Positions 50,207 to 60,691 of a stretch of 64,000 nt of DNA are shown here, piece after piece. The position numbers and the translations under genes were made by a program. Each line of letters begins with the position of its first letter. The first letter of the stretch is position 1. Source of the stretch: Marchantia polymorpha subsp. ruderalis (lineage: Eukaryota; Streptophyta; Marchantiopsida; Marchantiales; Marchantiaceae); assembly GCA_037833965.1 (NCBI GenBank), contig AP031357.1, positions 10,560,001 through 10,624,000 of the forward strand. The letters run 5' to 3'. Under the pieces are notes generated by a model. That model was not told the DNA's origin. It saw nothing but the letters and a program-made list of their open reading frames with translations, and searched no databases.

Positions 50207-52303
50207 TTAGTGAAGGTGGGCCGAGCTCCCTCCGTTGGAGCCTTCCATGAAGTTGCTGGTGAAGAGATTGGACAGCATCGAGGACTGGGGGAGAAGGCTC
50301 GAGCCTGCTCCAGAGTAGGAGTTCGAGGGCGTGCCGTCCGACTCGTCGGCGATGCGGCCGTGCATGCCCGTCATCACGTGGCCCAGGCTGTTGCCATTGC
50401 CTCCCCCGCCCATGCCGGACGAGAGCCCTGAGAGCCCCATTCCACTCCCCATCCCGGAGCTATTGCCCGACAGATTGTAGCCCGAGGAGTTGTTCACAGA
50501 CTGCTGCTGCTGCTGCTGCACGAGGTTCGGGTTGGAGGAGCTCAGATCGATGGAGTCGAGCTCGCGGTGGCCGTCCACATCGCCCAGAGGCACGGCGGGC
50601 GTGTGGCCCTGGAACAGAGCAATGTGGCCCAGCAGCTTGTCCTTGCGGGAGAAGGTGGTCCCGCACGAGCATTGCCACTTATCGCAGCCGCAGTGCTTCT
50701 CGTGCGTCTTCAGATCCGCCACCACCGAGAATTTCTTGCTCTTGCACTTCTGGCACGCCAGCATCTTGGGGCAGTGGCTGCGCCTGTAGTGGTTCTTCAC
50801 GCACAGCATCGTCTTCAAGGGCGCGAATTTGCGGTGCTTTTTGTTGCGCTTGCAGCCGGCGTAAGGGCACGAGTAGCGCCGCTCTTTCACAGCTGCCTGA
50901 TCGTGCACAGCTTTGTCGGGCCGGGCCAAGGCCGCAGGAGTCTTGTACTCATCGCCGTGGCCCCTCATGTGCATCCGCAGATTGGCATCGCGCTTGAACC
51001 CCTTCCCGCAAATCTCACAGAAATGAGTGTGCTCTGCTAGAATCTCGATGGCGTCCATCTCGATGAGCTCGTACTCCGAGGGATCGAGCTTCTCGCCCTC
51101 GCCGTCATCGTCCTCGTCCCGCGCGCGTCTTCGGCCTCCGTCCTCATCCATCTGCGGGGGCGAGTTCGCCATGGACGAATGCGACGACGGCCTGTTGGAC
51201 ATGACGCTGGATTCCATTCCCCCGCCCGCAGTCCCGAGAGTGTTCCTCGCAATGCCATTCCCCATCTGGTTGCTGAGCCCGCTGCCGAGCTCCTTGTTCC
51301 TCAAATTCTGCCCGGAATTCGGATTTCCATTCCCTCCATCGCAGCCGAACACTCCACTCAGGCCTCCCACGAGACCTGCCCCCAGTTGCCCCGGAAGAGT
51401 TGCGGCCAGATTGTTGTTGCTCCCATTGCCTTGCATGCCCGAGAAGCCGCTGGCCATGGAATTGCCCATTGCGGGATTGTTCATGGAGGGCGGCCCCTGC
51501 TGCTGGAAAAAATTGAAGGCCTGCGGGGGAATTGACTCGCCCAGGTGCTGGATGATCTCGCTCAGCTGGTTGTTGTTGGGAGGGCCCGGGAAGTTGTTGC
51601 TGCCCATGGGGCCCTGCTGCTGATGATTGGGGACGGACGGGCTCTGCTGGGGAGCTTGAGCCTGACAGGGAAGCATCGAGGTGGCGACAGCGGCGAGCTG
51701 GTTGATCATGTTGATGGTGCTGGCTGCGGCTGTCTGCTGTTGCTGGGCCTGGTTGTTGCCGGCGCCCTGGGCTTGACCAGAGGCCAAATACGGGACGATG
51801 GCCTGAAGATGGACGATTTTTTGCTGGATTATCTGCAGGGCGGACATTATTGCCTCCTGGCCCTGCGAGCCTTGCAGGCCCATTGCCATGTTGTTTTTGT
51901 TGAACAAGTCCTGCCCCGACTGCGGAACTTGGCTCATGAAATGAGCGTTGTTCTGGTTATTGTTCTGATTGAAGGACGGTCCTCCTCCTCCGACCACGCC
52001 CGGGCTCTGCAGAAAATTAGCATACCCTCGTTCGTTGCCGCCTCCACCACCGCTCATGGTTTGAGCCTGCGCGAAGGCCTGCGAGTGGGACTGGTGATTC
52101 TGGACCTGCTGCTGCTGTGGGTGAACACCCAGGGAGAAGCCCATGTTAGATGGAGGTGCAGGATTCTGCTGCTGTGCGTAGGTCAGCTGCTGGCCGAGGA
52201 GAGAGAACTTGTTGAGATTTCCTCCTCCTCCTCCGCCTCCTCCTGCACCCCGAGGGCTCGAGGGATGGCGACCCTCCGAGCCCTGGCCTCCTCCTTGCTG
52301 CAT
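50207..52303 (-). CDS. STOP1: STOP1-like C2H2 zinc-finger transcription factor, single coding exon
   Basis: A 698-residue nuclear transcription factor of the SENSITIVE TO PROTON RHIZOTOXICITY 1 family. In flowering plants these activate genes for proton and aluminium tolerance and organic-acid export. Four zinc fingers typical of the family are present: C429-C432-H445-H449, C479-C484-H505-H510 with the long basic insert, C517-C520-H534-H537, and C545-C547-H560-H567. Residues about 153-174 ([19 protein letters not shown]) form the family's upstream helix. Residues 1-380 are long, low-complexity and Gln/Gly/Asn-rich, longer than in flowering-plant members. An acidic run (386-404) precedes the fingers, and the tail after 568 has a Gln run and Gly/Ser-rich sequence. 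One uninterrupted coding exon is usual for STOP1. The ATG at 52,303 opens the frame and no ATG lies between it and the predicted acceptor at 52,403. A competing acceptor-like CTAACATGCAG overlaps the start. If used, translation would begin at Met54. Confidence 0.95.
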   Translation of the reverse strand: MQQGGGQGSEGRHPSSPRGAGGGGGGGGNLNKFSLLGQQLTYAQQQNPAPPSNMGFSLGVHPQQQQVQNHQSHSQAFAQAQTMSGGGGGNERGYANFLQSPGVVGGGGPSFNQNNNQNNAHFMSQVPQSGQDLFNKNNMAMGLQGSQGQEAIMSALQIIQQKIVHLQAIVPYLASGQAQGAGNNQAQQQQTAAASTINMINQLAAVATSMLPCQAQAPQQSPSVPNHQQQGPMGSNNFPGPPNNNQLSEIIQHLGESIPPQAFNFFQQQGPPSMNNPAMGNSMASGFSGMQGNGSNNNLAATLPGQLGAGLVGGLSGVFGCDGGNGNPNSGQNLRNKELGSGLSNQMGNGIARNTLGTAGGGMESSVMSNRPSSHSSMANSPPQMDEDGGRRRARDEDDDGEGEKLDPSEYELIEMDAIEILAEHTHFCEICGKGFKRDANLRMHMRGHGDEYKTPAALARPDKAVHDQAAVKERRYSCPYAGCKRNKKHRKFAPLKTMLCVKNHYRRSHCPKMLACQKCKSKKFSVVADLKTHEKHCGCDKWQCSCGTTFSRKDKLLGHIALFQGHTPAVPLGDVDGHRELDSIDLSSSNPNLVQQQQQQSVNNSSGYNLSGNSSGMGSGMGLSGLSSGMGGGGNGNSLGHVMTGMHGRIADESDGTPSNSYSGAGSSLLPQSSMLSNLFTSNFMEGSNGGSSAHLH
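50508..50522 (+). repeat. CTG/CAG run encoding polyglutamine
   Basis: A short triplet run inside the STOP1-like CDS encodes the Gln tract at about residues 596-601. Similar CAG-rich coding recurs through the N-terminal half of the protein. Confidence 0.8.
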
Positions 52304-52402
52304 GTTAGTGAATGCTCTCCCTTCTCTTCACCTCCACTTCCACCGATGGTTGACTCAGTGCCCTCTCCTCTCTTCACCCCCACTTCCACTGATTACCTCC
52401 AC

Positions 52403-52539
52403 CTGCGTCCATCGACTCATCAGCATTTCGGCATTGCGCCACGGACCCGATGCAAGACACCCAAACAAGCAATCCACAAATTGATGCTCCCAACAAAACA
52501 ACAAACGAGAGGAATCGGAGGGGATGGCAGCAGGCTCAC
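52403..52539 (-). other. Predicted 137-bp leader intron of the STOP1-like gene
   Basis: The coding strand shows donor AAG|GTGAGC at 52,539 and acceptor GGACGCAG|GTGG ending at 52,403, with a CTGAT branch-like element 16 nt upstream. All four ATG triplets between the donor and the main start (at about 52,410, 52,418, 52,424 and 52,432) lie inside this interval. Splicing would therefore make the STOP1 ATG the next start after the upstream ORFs. This is a sequence prediction, not confirmed by RNA. Confidence 0.55.
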
Positions 52540-52542
52540 CTT

Positions 52543-52668
52543 CTAGCGTGGATACTGCCTCACGCTGTATGATATATAGAAAAGGTCCGTTCGGAGGAAC
52601 CTGCAATCCGTGAGTACGAGAAGATCCTTGGGCTGCAGATTCAACAACGGGTTGGGATAGCCCGGCAT
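52543..52668 (-). CDS. 41-codon upstream ORF (uORF) of the STOP1-like gene
   Basis: The frame starts ATGCCGGGC and ends at TAG (52,543-52,545), 3 nt before the predicted splice donor. The peptide begins MPGYPNPLL and ends YSVRQYPR. It lies in the leader of the STOP1-like transcript if the leader extends this far. The -3 base is a T in weak context (TAGGGGATG gives -3 G if counted as GGG), so initiation strength is uncertain. Two other uORFs overlap it or precede it in other frames: 13 codons from 52,682 and 23 codons from 52,743. The exact stop just before the exon end is suggestive, but conservation of the peptide is untested. Confidence 0.4.
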   Translation of the reverse strand: MPGYPNPLLNLQPKDLLVLTDCRFLRTDLFYISYSVRQYPR

Positions 52669-52688
52669 CCCCTATCGGTCATCAAATA

Positions 52689-52817
52689 TCAATATTCTTC
52701 TGACAGAGAGAATTGTCTGTGCCCGGTATTCTGCAATTGCCATATATCACGAACCTTCGGATTGACCTCTTGCAGTAAAACGGTCCGACCAGGAAAGAGA
52801 AGGGAGAGCTCTAGCAT
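52689..52817 (-). CDS. 42-codon upstream ORF of the STOP1-like gene
   Basis: This is the first ATG after the start-stop array that is not followed at once by a stop. It begins MLELSLLFPG and ends SEEY before TGA. It lies between the AUG-stop array and the 41-codon uORF. It would translate only if the leader is unspliced here. Acceptor-like ATTGCAG strings occur in the neighbouring 250 bp, so it might instead be intronic. Confidence 0.3.
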   Translation of the reverse strand: MLELSLLFPGRTVLLQEVNPKVRDIWQLQNTGHRQFSLSEEY

Positions 52818-52829
52818 CCGCCCTGTGAC

Positions 52830-53657
52830 CTACATGATCACCCTTATCTCTGCGCTCTCTCCAGATCTGTGAGCTTTACGCGTCCCACCAATACTTCGAA
52901 AACTCAGATCTCTTGCTACATGATTGAACCGATTACTCCACTTCTTCACTATCTCCCTCCGATATTCGGCGTACAGCCGCAGCTGCGGGACTCCAGTCGG
53001 CACGTGTTTACATAACCTCCTTTCCAGATTGCTTACATAATCAGCTACTCGATTCGGCTCTCGTGGGCAGGTGTTTACATGATCGACTAAGTCTCTGGAC
53101 TGTGAGTGATAGATTACATGATCAACTCTCCCGACGATTAGGCCAGATTGATTACATAATCAGCTCTCGGATGACCGACAGATGATTTCAGTAATGAACT
53201 TTCTCAAAGAGCGTCAGAAAAACAGATTACATGATATCACGGGTTAGACTCCGCCTCCCACGATTTACATCCTCCGCTGCGATGAAATCCTTGCTCTGTG
53301 TTCTACATAATCAGCTGTAGTGACTCCCCCGAGGCTCGACAACTACATGCTAATCAGAAGACAGTCCGAGAGATGAAAGTTTACTGAGCGACCTCGATGC
53401 TCCCTAAACCGCCAGACTACATGTCCAGAACCGCAGTCCCCTGGTAAATCACAGGCTCACGTCCCTCGTGAAAGAATGCTCCTCGTCGTCCGACCAATTA
53501 CATAGCCAATACCGCAACGGCCAATCTCCAGACAGTGCCCTCGCTTTATCCGCTACTCTGAAAGGCAAATCTACATCACAAGCTGCTGCTCTTGGCCCAA
53601 ATCCCCTGTCCCGCAAATCGAGCTCGTCGGTCGCTGGCAAAGGCAGAGCAATTACAT
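52830..53657 (-). promoter_or_regulatory. Array of 15 start-stop (AUG-UAA/UAG) minimal uORFs in the STOP1-like leader
   Basis: On the coding strand, ATG plus an immediate stop occurs with the ATG complement (CAT) starting at 52833, 52919, 53011, 53036, 53078, 53117, 53155, 53230, 53268, 53306, 53346, 53420, 53501, 53574 and 53655. Nine use TAA, six TAG and none TGA. No other ATG occurs on this strand from 52,836 to 53,978. Spacings are mostly 38-42 nt or 73-81 nt, a period of about 38-40. The best-preserved copies share AGCTGATYATGTAA. The -3 base is A in ten, G in four and C in one. AUG-stops are known in the Arabidopsis NIP5;1 leader, where they stall ribosomes in response to boron. Function here is inferred. 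A cluster of transcription-factor sites is the alternative. Confidence 0.8.
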
Positions 53658-53699
53658 CAGCCAATCTGCTGGGGCCGGTGCGGTGGTGTGCTGTGCTGC

Positions 53700-54200
53700 G
53701 ATGGCAGACGAGAGAGCAAGCAAGTGAATGGAGTGATCGATAGAGACGTACAAAGACACAAGACAGAGAGACAAGCAAGCAGGCAGGCAGGCAGGCACGG
53801 AGGGAGTGATCAATCTCACGTGAGCCGTCAGCGGGCTACTTCACTGCTCTATAGCTCTAGCGGGTGGCTCAGTCAGGCACTCACTCCCTCACTCACACAC
53901 TCGCTCAGGGGGCTGGTCACACTCTCAGGAGAGAGAGTGAGGAGGAAGGGAAAGTGTTGCTCGACAACAACAGAAGAGCATCAGCATCATCAGACAGCAG
54001 CAGCCGCGATATGAAATCTGAACCCTAGGGAAAAGGCTCCCCCACCTCACTCACTCACAACCCTGCTGCTGCTGCTCGCTCGCAACTCGGTCGCACTTCT
54101 GCTCGAGTCTGTCTGTCTCTTCTTCTCTGCTGCTGCTGCTGCTGCTGCTGCTGCGTCGTCCTCGTTCCACGATGAGATCCAAAAATGCTCACACACGACC
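53700..54200 (-). promoter_or_regulatory. Probable transcription start region of the STOP1-like gene
   Basis: The coding strand becomes CT-rich (complement of GAGAGAGAGTGAGGAGG at about 53,930-53,946), typical of plant leader starts. An AACCCTAG telo-box-type motif lies at 54,021-54,028. No TATA box is seen. Three clustered ATGs at about 53,979-53,990 would open a 21-codon uORF if transcription began upstream of them, so a start near 53,930-53,980 would give the cleanest leader. Confidence 0.4.
54127..54154 (+). repeat. (CTG)9 microsatellite
   Basis: Nine CTG units, preceded by a shorter CTG run at 54,063-54,075. The coding strand of the STOP1-like gene reads CAG here. It is upstream of the likely start, in the promoter. 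Confidence 0.9.
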
Positions 54201-55360
54201 ACACCTGCCCCTAATCTCACTCTACCTCACTCAAGATCTGTGCTCAATCTCCACGCCCTCCGTTCATGGATCTAGTACAACCTCATCCAGCGAAAATGAC
54301 AGCTAACGACTTCCGTGAACTCAATCGAATACACCTCCCCTCGTCTCCACCCCGTCTCCTCAGCTCGGCTCGGCTCCGTTCCACTCCACTCCACTCCGCT
54401 CCGCCACCCTCAGTTCATGTAGCAGTCAGTCTGTCAGTCAGTCGTCCTCGTCCTTCGTCCTTCGTCGCTGCCGTGCCCTGGCCCGATCCGCTGTGCTGTG
54501 CTGCGCTGCGTTCCGCTCGGTGCCGACTCGACTGCTCTCGCCTGTGACTAAGCTCCGAAAAGCACGAGGATTCGACGTCTGTCGAATTTATTGGAGCATC
54601 GGGGGGTGGGGGGATGGCGAGAGGGGGTGAGGGAGACGCTGTGGCGCTCCGCGGAGCGGCTCGCAGCGTCGGGACCGGGCGTCGGGCGTCGGCCGCCGTG
54701 CCCAACCGCCTCGGGGCTCGGTTGACCCGTTCGCCCCCGCGCGTGCCATGTACGTGCACCCGTTCCTGATTTTTGGGAGGCCCTGGGGCAGCAGCAGCGG
54801 GCCAGCGGGCCCTTGGGCCCTTGGGCCCTTCGGCTCATGATTCTGCAACGATTCTTCTTCTCAGATCTCGCTCGGCTGCTCCCCCTTGAGCTTCGGAAGT
54901 TCACTCTTCTGCTTCCTTCACAGCACAGCGCGCTGCCTCCCCGTCGTCCCCCTCCCCTCGCTCTCTATCTCTCTCTCTCTGTCCCTTTCCTTCGTTCCAG
55001 CTTCGCTCAGCGCTTGCGCGTCGGGAGGGTCTCGCTCGAAATATCTGACTCCGCCTCGCCTCTGGCATCGACTTCTCATGATTTCTCGCATGCCACATCC
55101 AAAGTGTCAGCTGAATTTCCAGCGTGTGCTGTGCCTCGTTCCGATGCCAGCCGTCAAGCTCTCGTTCGCTCATGTTCACCTCTATTGCCTTACTCTGTAC
55201 TGCATTGGATGTAACAGTGTCCACGCATGGATGACACTTTGCCTCACGAGCCACGGTGCCCATTCAGCTCCGAGCGCTCTGTGTTGCTGGGTATTTCTTG
55301 CGATCCCATCCCCTCGAGTCAAGTGAAGACAACTACAGTAATCGAGTTGTGGTTTACATA
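54200..55360. other. GC-rich promoter-side island
   Basis: GC-rich DNA upstream of the STOP1-like gene, with short C-rich and CT-rich runs. Overlapping frames on both strands show no domain. It may hold a divergent transcript to the right, but I cannot support a gene. Confidence 0.4.
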
Positions 55361-55527
55361 AATTACCCATGACATGGTTTTGGAGAGCTTTATCAGCCAT
55401 GCTCTTGGATGTATGGCAAGTGTAGTTGTAGCCAAGTTCTCGCATTGCAGAGTGGTGAGAGATGAAATTTTTGTTACTCTAGGTTTAGAGCAAGCAGTAT
55501 GCGATAACCTCATGCTGATTAATAGAG

Positions 55528-55531
<4 letters not shown>

Positions 55532-55559
<28 letters not shown>
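55532..55559. repeat. AT dinucleotide microsatellite
   Basis: An uninterrupted AT run of 28 nt at the boundary between GC-rich and AT-rich DNA. Confidence 0.9.
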
Positions 55560-55562
<3 letters not shown>

Positions 55563-57228
55563 TCATAGTCAACGTTTTTACATTGTTCACAAAGAGTATT
55601 AGCTGAAGCACGTTTATTCTTCTGCTCAAGATTTATGTAGAACCGTTTGATCTATTTTCTCTGTATATTCTATGTGAATTATGATATCTTTGTCATTAAT
55701 ATGTCATTGGGGCTAATGATTACCAACAAAATTTGAGAAAATTCAAAACCCATCACATGCTAATTGCAAATATGAAATTTTACTATGTCAAATAACAAAG
55801 AATATAAAAAGAACTCATCCAGTCTTGCATGGATGACACTAAATGTTCGAAGTGATTTACTGTATGAACTTATATTGAAGTACAAATAACTCTTTCATCC
55901 TCTACACAGTTTGTAAAAATTTTGCTTGATTTTCAACGTAAAATCTTTACTCATTTCAACTGTACTAATTTTTAGCATTAGTCAATTTCATCAAAATTTG
56001 GATATTATTAATCAAGATAAACAGATTTGATATCTTAATTTCTTTTTTTTAAAAACTATTTCTTTTTATATATAATCATGCAATAAGTATTTTATCCGAG
56101 AAACCTATTTTATTATTTGATCTCAGATTCAAATCTTTGATGAACTAAGTAGATGAAAAAGATCAAGCAATATTTTGGGCATATATATTATAGAAATAGT
56201 CAGCTTTCTAGAAAATGTATTTTCATTATCATCTAAATCTGAAAAATATATATCTATGATAATATATATATATATAGCACTCTAATCACACCTTATATTT
56301 TACTTTTCTTTTCAAATGAAGATATGTATTGAAAACAAAGAAAATTATCTCATATTTAGTTATTTTCATGATTTGAAGTTTATGTAAAACTCATGACATG
56401 AAGTTGTCTTGGGTTTTTATTTCAAATCACTTCAACACATTATTAGATATATGTTTATATCTATGAATGAGTTATGTGTACTAGGAAGAAATAATTAAGT
56501 GCTTTTTCTACACTTCCGGACAAACAGAACATTATTCCAAGGCATCACAAAATGTACATACCATCAATGAATATTGTTTATGGTCGAAAAGAACATATCT
56601 CAAAGGTTTTTATCGCTGATGTTATATCTGATACTAGTTCTATCTCCTTCGACCGATTGACTAATGACTCTACTAAGTACTAAGCATCCAACTTATTAAT
56701 TTTAGTCGTATCTAAGCATTTTGTACTCCCAGCTATTCATGGTGCACACTCTATGGATTGGCCCCAGATTTTTATATCAAACAATAATTACCAACTTTCT
56801 CACACTACATCTAATATTCATTGTTGTGAAACTTATTTCAGAACCTCTGTTTTCCACCTTTCAAAATTTTGAAATACACATCCATGGATCTATTGGGTTG
56901 GTTTTGAGAGGTGTTTTCCTTCATACGCGAGGATTTTTTATTTTGATTTTTTTCCTGTTCTCCTTTTTTCATTTGGAATGAAACCAATGCTTGCTTGTCT
57001 TCTTGTTCCAATTAGCTCCCTCTGGTCTTGGCTTTTTATGGGTGTTGGAGACTCAGTGAGTTGGCTGATATCACCAACGGAACAAGATGCACATTTCAAG
57101 CATCATGTTCAAACAATTCAAACATCACCATTATGTGAATAGAGTAATCACGAGAAGCAACAAAAAAACACAAACTATTCATGAAAGGAAAAACAATATC
57201 CAGAGAAGTACACGACGACCTTAAGACA

Positions 57229-57246
57229 GGGCAGGGCAGGGCAGGG
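57229..57246 (+). repeat. G-quadruplex-type GGGCA repeat
   Basis: Four GGG tracts separated by CA, the minimum for an intramolecular quadruplex. It lies in otherwise AT-rich DNA. Confidence 0.85.
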
Positions 57247-60200
57247 ACTAAAAGAATTCAGACGGGATCCACTATAATAATACTGGCCAACGGAATCTTC
57301 CTGGAACCATATTTGATGAGAGCATATGTTTCATGCTCCGAGGGATATCCTTACTGTGCTGCAGATGATTGAGCTTGTGTCGAGCACAGGCACCCATGAT
57401 GAGGATGATCAAAATCGGGTTACATAGAGGCCCAAAATCCAAACATTAAATGAATGGCAAACGAGAAACTTGGCGCTCTCCCGATGCTATGCAGGTTGCA
57501 GGTGCTAACTAACTATGATCAGCCCTCCCCATAGCTTTTCCCCCTTCTTTTTGTAGCATGTGCATTAGGAAGATTATTGGCCTTTTTCTTACAGATAAAG
57601 CCTTCATCGAACCCCAAGCACGTACTTTTGGTTCAAGTCTTCAGTCAAACGTGAATGACTAATCACTAATTTCGCCCTCACTTCACGCTGAAGAAACATT
57701 AACTGTGGCCCACACATCGTTGCTCGCTTCCAAGAAACAATGTGAAACAATTTGCAAAGACCTCCTGCCATGGCCCACCACTCCTCACCTTCCATGGTCC
57801 TCTTTTTGGGCGATATGCAATGCAATATTTTGTCACATACAGTACTCCCTTCCACAAACCCACACATACCCACCTGTCACGTGCACTTCCTTAATTAAAT
57901 GGCCAGGCACTATTATTTAGCCCCTCCCATGTTTGTAACCCTTCCTCAAAGTACACTTTTGAAGTGTTTTCACGTACAGAGTACAAGAGACACATACATA
58001 CCAAGGGAAAATCAAGGGCAGAAAGGAGAGAAAGAGAGTATCTGAAAATTTGTTGACCTGACAGCCCGTTTGACTAGAGACTTGAGAAGACCTTGGACCT
58101 TGGACGTGAGAGGACGCAATGTGGAAGTGGACGAATTTGAGAATTCAACGCGAGGGTCACCTCCTTTGCTATTGAGGGTAAATTGATGTTGAAATTGAAA
58201 AGTTTTGAAAGGATGGTTTTTTTTGTGCTCTCATACTTGAGAATGATTATGGTGACCTTTTCAGGACAAAGGTAGATATTCTTGTTGGACATCGGATCAG
58301 ATGTGGATGTCTTCATACCTTTTGTAACATAGGGGTGCTAGATCATTAGTCACTAGTATGTAAAGAAACTCATTCAGTACAACTTTGCACAACGTATTCA
58401 TTGAGGTTGACTCTGTATGTTCCTGTCCAGAATCCTATCTATATAATGGATATTGCTCAATGCAAACAAAGCTCGGAAGCATTTTATCTTCAAGATGCAT
58501 GTGAAGATATGAATGATTGTCACCACAAATATGTGGAAGAAGCAAACCAATACCCCACTTTCTTCTTCTTCTTTTTCACTTTTCAGAAGGAGCTGGATTA
58601 TTTTGTGCTTCAAGTATTCAAATATTTTTTGTTTAATTTTTCGTCATTAAATTGCAAAATGTTTGGCAGAAAGCCTTATAGAAAATAATTAGCTTAGGAT
58701 TATCATATTTGAATAACTAGGAAGCCAAAAGAGAAGGCAACGCTAATATAGCCTAATATGTAGACTTTCATGTCAGACTCGCTAAATATTGTTTTCAATC
58801 ACAAAAATTACATAACGTATTGAAGACGTTGCTTGAAGGATAAAAGTGTGTTCCCCTATAAACTACTTCGCAAAAAAAGAGTGAACTCCAGAGAAGCAAA
58901 AATAATGACAGGGCTTTATTTATTGGGTTGCATGTTCGATTTTGATTATTCCGGGCCCGGCATTTCCCCGGAATATAGGAAAGAAATATATTTTCCTAGA
59001 GCACTTTAACCCATTTGGCATTCAAAACAGAGAAAATCTGTAATGTTATCCATATCCCACTCAGTGTCTACTTGCTTCTCTCTTCATCATCATATCGATG
59101 CACAAAATTGTACGAAGATGGATAATTGACTAAGCTTAAGCAGCAACTTGACAAGTGTTATCTACAATCTAGTGTATCTCTTTCTCAACTCTTTTTGTAT
59201 ACATTGTATTTGTACTTGGGAAAATGATCAAGTCTCATATATGATAATCACGCCATGAAATTTGAAGTAAAAATCGAGAAAAATGTTCAATTACCTAGAT
59301 TATTAAATTGAAGCTGACAAAAATTGTGCAAACTAGATAGTGAAGTTGTTCGAGATACAATATAAAGAAGAATCAAGCCTGCACCATTTGATTTGGTTTG
59401 CAAACAAACCAAATCAATCTAAACGTAGAAGCGCAATATGTTTGTTAGAAGCTAGCTCACAAACGTCTACAACAGTTCCGTATTGCAGTGTGCCAAATGA
59501 AACATATGAAACAATTTGTATTCTATATTGATGCAAAGATATACACATATATCTATAAGTTTTTATGTGATATTTGATATGCAAAATATAATGTGAAATG
59601 TTTTTCTATGGCTATATAAATTTGGTTGCTTATGGTAGTTAAGACAAAAACAATATGTGCAGATTTTCAGCATTATTATCTTAACTCAAATATTTACAAA
59701 GATATTGTATAGTTTCAATGATTCAATAAAATATATGTACTTATGTCAAGTTTTTTACTGTAAATTAGCAATATGTTTCCATACTTTATTCAAGAAAAAA
59801 ATTAATATATGAATCGTCTAAACACAATTATATCAATCAGCTCTCGTCATACTTAAATTTGAATACAAATGTATCATGTGTATGGAGCCGCTAGTCATCA
59901 CTCACTTCCAATTTTAAAGAACCCATGCGCACTTTTCTCGTGCTCCAATTGGCTGGATGGAAAGCACTATTAAAAATGAACACTAATAATATAGAACCAA
60001 CGCAAAACTTCATGAATACAAATCGTTGAAACGTTGAATCAAAAAGTAGCCATATTGACATCAATAGCTACTTTTTATTATGGAATTATTCTCGACAAGA
60101 AGATTGACTCTCCACAAGCGTTACCATTTCGAGAAATTGCTCATTCACGTCCAGTGGGTATCCGAAATGGTACCATTCGTCCTCGGCACCAAGAGCATCA

Positions 60201-60691
60201 AGATACCCCGCGGCAGTTGCTGCTACAATTGCCGATGCAGTCACTGCTCGAGCGCGAGAAAAGTGTGCAAGGTATCTTTTAAATTGGGGGTGAGTGGTGA
60301 TTGGCGGCTCCCATAACTATATATAAGATTATTTGAATTAGCTCTTATTTCCATTTTACATAATATAATTGCACATTTCATGGATTAGATTATATATATA
60401 AAATAAAGATATCTTATTTAACAATAGTTAAATAATCACAATACTAAGTAGATTTTAAATCTATATTTTAAGTAATCATATTTATGAATATACATGTTAA
60501 TTCTTTCATGAAAATTTTTTAAAAAGATAATTTAATGAATTTTTTTATAAATGATCATCAATAAGTCATGAAAGTAAAAAATACGATTGATATATCAAAA
60601 TTATAATTTCCCATGGAATATATGTTAAAAATAAAACTTAATCAGTAGATAAATGTCATTTTCTTATGGAGGCCTAAGAGAGATAAGATAG

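Larger units (their letters stand above)
55360..60690. other. AT-rich intergenic DNA
   Basis: No gene recognised. It includes an AT microsatellite at 55,532-55,559 and a G-tract run at 57,229-57,246. Frames of about 60-95 codons are not protein-like. A 10-bp inverted repeat AAAAAGTAGC/GCTACTTTTT lies at about 60,040-60,078. Confidence 0.55.

Noticed and set aside
51027..52546. Plus-strand frames of 198 and 333 codons
   Set aside because: They lie antisense to the STOP1-like CDS and its 5' flank, and their openness reflects the Gln/Gly-rich codon bias of the real gene. They show no domain.
52830..53657. Reading the TTACATRATCA motif only as a transcription-factor site cluster
   Set aside because: Kept as the alternative but not preferred. 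The conserved core is exactly ATG plus stop, variants keep TAA or TAG, and no other ATG is present on that strand.
52830..53657. Reading ATGTAAGC/ATGTAAAC as repeated splice donors
   Set aside because: Only one or two copies approach a donor consensus, the base before GT is A or T rather than AG, and six copies carry TAG, which is not donor-like.
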